NCBI GenBank assembly: GCA_039545315.1
Contig: BCIM01000001.1
Span: 1,139,464-1,203,463, forward strand
DNA: 64,000 nt
Source: Kondoa malvinella
Lineage: Eukaryota > Basidiomycota > Agaricostilbomycetes > Agaricostilbales > Kondoaceae
Direction: 5' to 3'
In this document: positions 57,571 through 64,000 of the stretch, piece after piece
Numbering within the stretch: position 1 is the stretch's first letter
Layout: each line of letters starts with the position of its first letter
Translations under genes and position numbers: made by a program
Notes under the pieces: generated by a model
Told to the model about the DNA's origin: nothing
Database searches by the model: none
Seen by the model: the letters and a program-made list of their open reading frames with translations, nothing else

Positions 57571-59314
57571 TCAAGCAAGTCCAGCTATCGAACGAAGCTT
57601 TGCCCACACGCTTGGCGCCTCTGTTTGCAAGACCACTTCCTCGAGTGTGGTCTGAAGTACCTCCTGAGATGCAGCCTGATCAACAGCAGCTCGCGCGATC
57701 GATCTGCAGCGCACGAGCTCTTGCGCGAATTCTTGTCTAGAGCAGCGGTAGTCAATGAAGTTGTTTGACTGGACAAGTTCAATCAGCTCAACGTCACAGC
57801 AGCAACGATAGAGGATTCTCACCTTGGAAATGCCTGCCAAAGAGAGTCGCTGGTCATCCCTTTGCCGAAGACACATGCCTAAGAATCTGCCGAAAGATGC
57901 TTCTTTCGGATCAGAGGACTGCTTGAGAGCTAGGATGTCTGCTTGAAGTATTGTGGTGTCAGGTTTGGACTCGCCCTTCCACAGCTCGTATGCGGTCACT
58001 GTCGCACCAAACAGCAAAGTCAGCACAGTCGGAGAAGGTAAGACACAAGATGCTCACTGCCCAGACCATAGCAATCAACAAGTTCAGGCAAATAGCCTCT
58101 CTTGTTGTTCCGTTTGAAAACCTCGGGGGCGGTGTGAGTTCTCGTGCCGACCTTGGAGAAGGCTACATCGCCTTCTGCTTTGGCAGCGAAAACAAGACCG
58201 AAATCGGCTAGAAGTAATGCAAGTCAGTACATGAACTAGCAAAGTAGTACAAACAGCTTACCGAGAGCGACACGGCCATCCGAAAAGTAGAGGATATTGG
58301 AGCCCTTGATGTCGCGATGATATAAGCCGCGAGTGTGCATGCCAATCAGGGCGGTTTGAGCCTGCAAAGTCAAGAACATGAGCGAGAAGGAGAGAAGGAG
58401 GAAGAGCAGACCTACAACGGCCACAACATATGCAACACCTTCAAGGGAAAGACCACCCAACTCCGTCACATTACTCGCCAGATCTCCGTTTGCCAGCTCG
58501 AGATGGATCCACTTGACGCCATCTGCAGTGTTGGAGACACCGGAAGACCGGACGATGCCAGCGCGACCACGAAGAGCTCCTAGAACCTTGATTTCGCGCT
58601 CTTGATGCCATGCTCGCAGATCATCGTAAGGCGAAGTCTTCTTGATTGCCAGCAAACCACCGTTCGCTATCCTTCTGGCAGCAAACACGACTCCTTGCGC
58701 GCCTCTGCCACGCTCCTGCAACACTTCTATGCCTTCTGCACGCAATTGATCACGTTCATCGCAAGTCGCAAAGTGTCGGTTGAGGAAAAGGCGGGTAGCA
58801 GTAGGTATAACTGTAGCTGCAGGAACGACTGGTGGGATAAGCGCAGGAGCGATGGCGTCGGAAACTTCAGACTCGGATGGATCTTCTTCAGGAAAATCAA
58901 CAGCAAAAGACTCGAGGTGAGAAGAGGAGGATTCGCAAGAGAACAGGTTTTGGCTAGAAGTTGCTGGGTTGACAAGCTCTCGAGAGCCGCAATTTGACTA
59001 ACATTGACTAGCAGGGTCCGGAGTCGCCTTTTCTGCTGGTCCGCTGCCTGAAAGGTCGGTAGATTGATATTTCGAGTCTGTAAGATGCGATCGCAGTGCT
59101 CGATTATCGCCTGGATGGTTGCTGCAATGAGACGCGCTTTGTCGAGTGAGCTGCATGCTGGAGGTTGAAGTGACTCGCATCGTGCATGCAAAGCCGTCAA
59201 TACGGAGTGGTCGTCTTCAGCAGCCCAAATAGCAGGAGCTCTTGATGGGACGAGATTCTTGTCGTCATGGCGGTTGAGATGTACAGGCGCGTATAGAGAG
59301 GGATAGAAGGCCAT
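57571..59314 (-). CDS. Protein kinase (Ser/Thr type) with a helical N-terminal extension
   Basis: The N-terminal exon starts MAFYPSLYAPVHLNRHDDKN and encodes an Ala/Leu-rich helical region (ARLIAATIQAIIEHCDRI). After a reading-frame change that needs an intron near 58920-58955, an acidic/Pro-rich linker leads to the kinase: P-loop ERGRGAQGVV, Lys in LLAIKKT, catalytic loop YHRDIKGSN, ADFGLVFAAK, TAPEVF and DCYGLG. The C-lobe contains FGATVTAYELWKGE, and the protein ends LRSIAGLA. All catalytic motifs are intact. The kinase subfamily is not one I can name; the activation segment is short. Confidence 0.8.
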
Positions 59315-60157
59315 CTTGAAAGTAAATTTGTAGCTTCCAATGAGATAAGACCGGAGTCGAGCGTGAGACAAGAAGAAGCACAAGAATAAGGGAGACGCGA
59401 GTACATCAAGCACAGCCACAGGAGTCAGCCAGCTATACAACAAAACATGGTCATAATCCAGCGGAATGCAGCTTCAAAATGCCCGTCGGACAACTCAGAA
59501 AGGCAAGGAGACTGTGCATGGGTACTACCTGACATCATGTGGCAAGCGCGGCAGGCCAGGTATGAGCAAAGGGCAGTAGGAAAGCTCTTGGAAAGCTAAG
59601 CGTAACGAAAACAACTAGCGCGCGCTGTGGAATGTATGACAATCGATAGCTCTGACGTGCACGAGTCAAGCACAGAGAACAGATGAGAACAGATGAGTCA
59701 AGCGAGGCCTAATGGCCCTAGTGAGGCTAAGGGCAGAGGGCATTGACATGAGCTATGGGCGAAACTCCGAGTCGAGCGAGCCAAAAGTATTCACGATGCA
59801 AAGTGATTGGGGCATGTCAGGGTATATCAGGCATTCTCTGTCTCTCGTGCCAGCATATCGAGCCTTCAAACGGCTATCTGCTTGCCAGTGGGCGCTTCGC
59901 TGTTCAGAAGTGACTTCACGTATATACTCGCAAGGTGATCTTGTAGCTCGTGTAAAGTATACCAGCTGTCTCTCAATCTGCAGCACAACAGGAGGCTTGC
60001 ATGGTACACAGGCTGTGGGCAATCGATTACATTTCAGAGTTTTACAAGAGTCTTACGCCAAAGGCAGTTCTTCCTGCATCAGGACCTATCTTACACGTCC
60101 GCCTGGATGAAGACCTCGCCGACGCGATTGCCAGCAATGTTCCGAGAAGAATCGCAT
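59315..60157. other. Intergenic, no gene recognised
   Basis: 843 bp between the kinase start and the RPB2 stop. Open frames here are short and without family resemblance. It presumably contains the kinase promoter and the RPB2 terminator. Confidence 0.5.

Positions 60158-64000
<3,843 letters not shown>

Noticed and set aside
59712..60110. A 132-codon plus-strand frame between the kinase and RPB2
   Set aside because: Composition and content look random and no motif is recognisable; antisense frames overlap it.

Overview
This window is nuclear DNA of a fungus, most likely a basidiomycete. Almost every gene is split by GT-AG introns of about 40-60 bases, often with GTGAGT, GTAAGT or GTCAGT donors. 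Intergenic gaps are short, and the conserved genes (RPB2, KRR1, RRB1, DPH2, PEX19, GAL1) are clearly fungal in type. I cannot fix the genus from sequence alone. All exon joins given here were read by eye from splice consensus and reading frame.

Layout. (1) 1-5.8 kb is a repeat-rich accessory segment. Inverted arms of about 690 bp (708-1397 and 4639-5325) flank an HSL-type esterase gene, and smaller repeat units and a half tRNA-Tyr relic lie around them. (2) 5.9-11.6 kb is a tightly packed housekeeping block: RRB1, DPH2 and galactokinase. (3) 11.7-25.4 kb is a carbohydrate cluster: a cupin, L-rhamnose 1-dehydrogenase (LRA1), 2-keto-3-deoxy-L-rhamnonate aldolase (LRA4), a Zn2Cys6 regulator, L-rhamnonate dehydratase (LRA3), a GH78 alpha-L-rhamnosidase and an MFS sugar transporter. 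Together these would import and cleave rhamnosides and convert L-rhamnose to pyruvate and L-lactaldehyde. Only the lactonase step (LRA2) is not seen. (4) 25.6-28.3 kb holds an NmrA-like protein and PEX19. (5) 28.4-36.7 kb holds two tandem ferric reductases and a divergent GATA factor with an AreA-type N-terminal domain and two zinc fingers. (6) 37-50 kb holds a GNAT-like protein, an amine oxidase, a sulfite-oxidase-like protein, an amidase, a PAF-acetylhydrolase-like lipase and an unrecognised proline-rich protein built partly from microexons. (7) 50.6-64 kb holds phosphoglycerate dehydrogenase, a second MFS transporter, KRR1, a protein kinase and the 3' part of RPB2, which runs off the right edge.

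Most notable observations: the near-complete rhamnose cluster with its own regulator, transporter and apparently intracellular rhamnosidase; a 52-bp tandem exon duplication in the transporter whose second copy is a perfect GT-AG intron; an array of microexons of 6-31 nt encoding polyproline; and the inverted-repeat-flanked esterase island.
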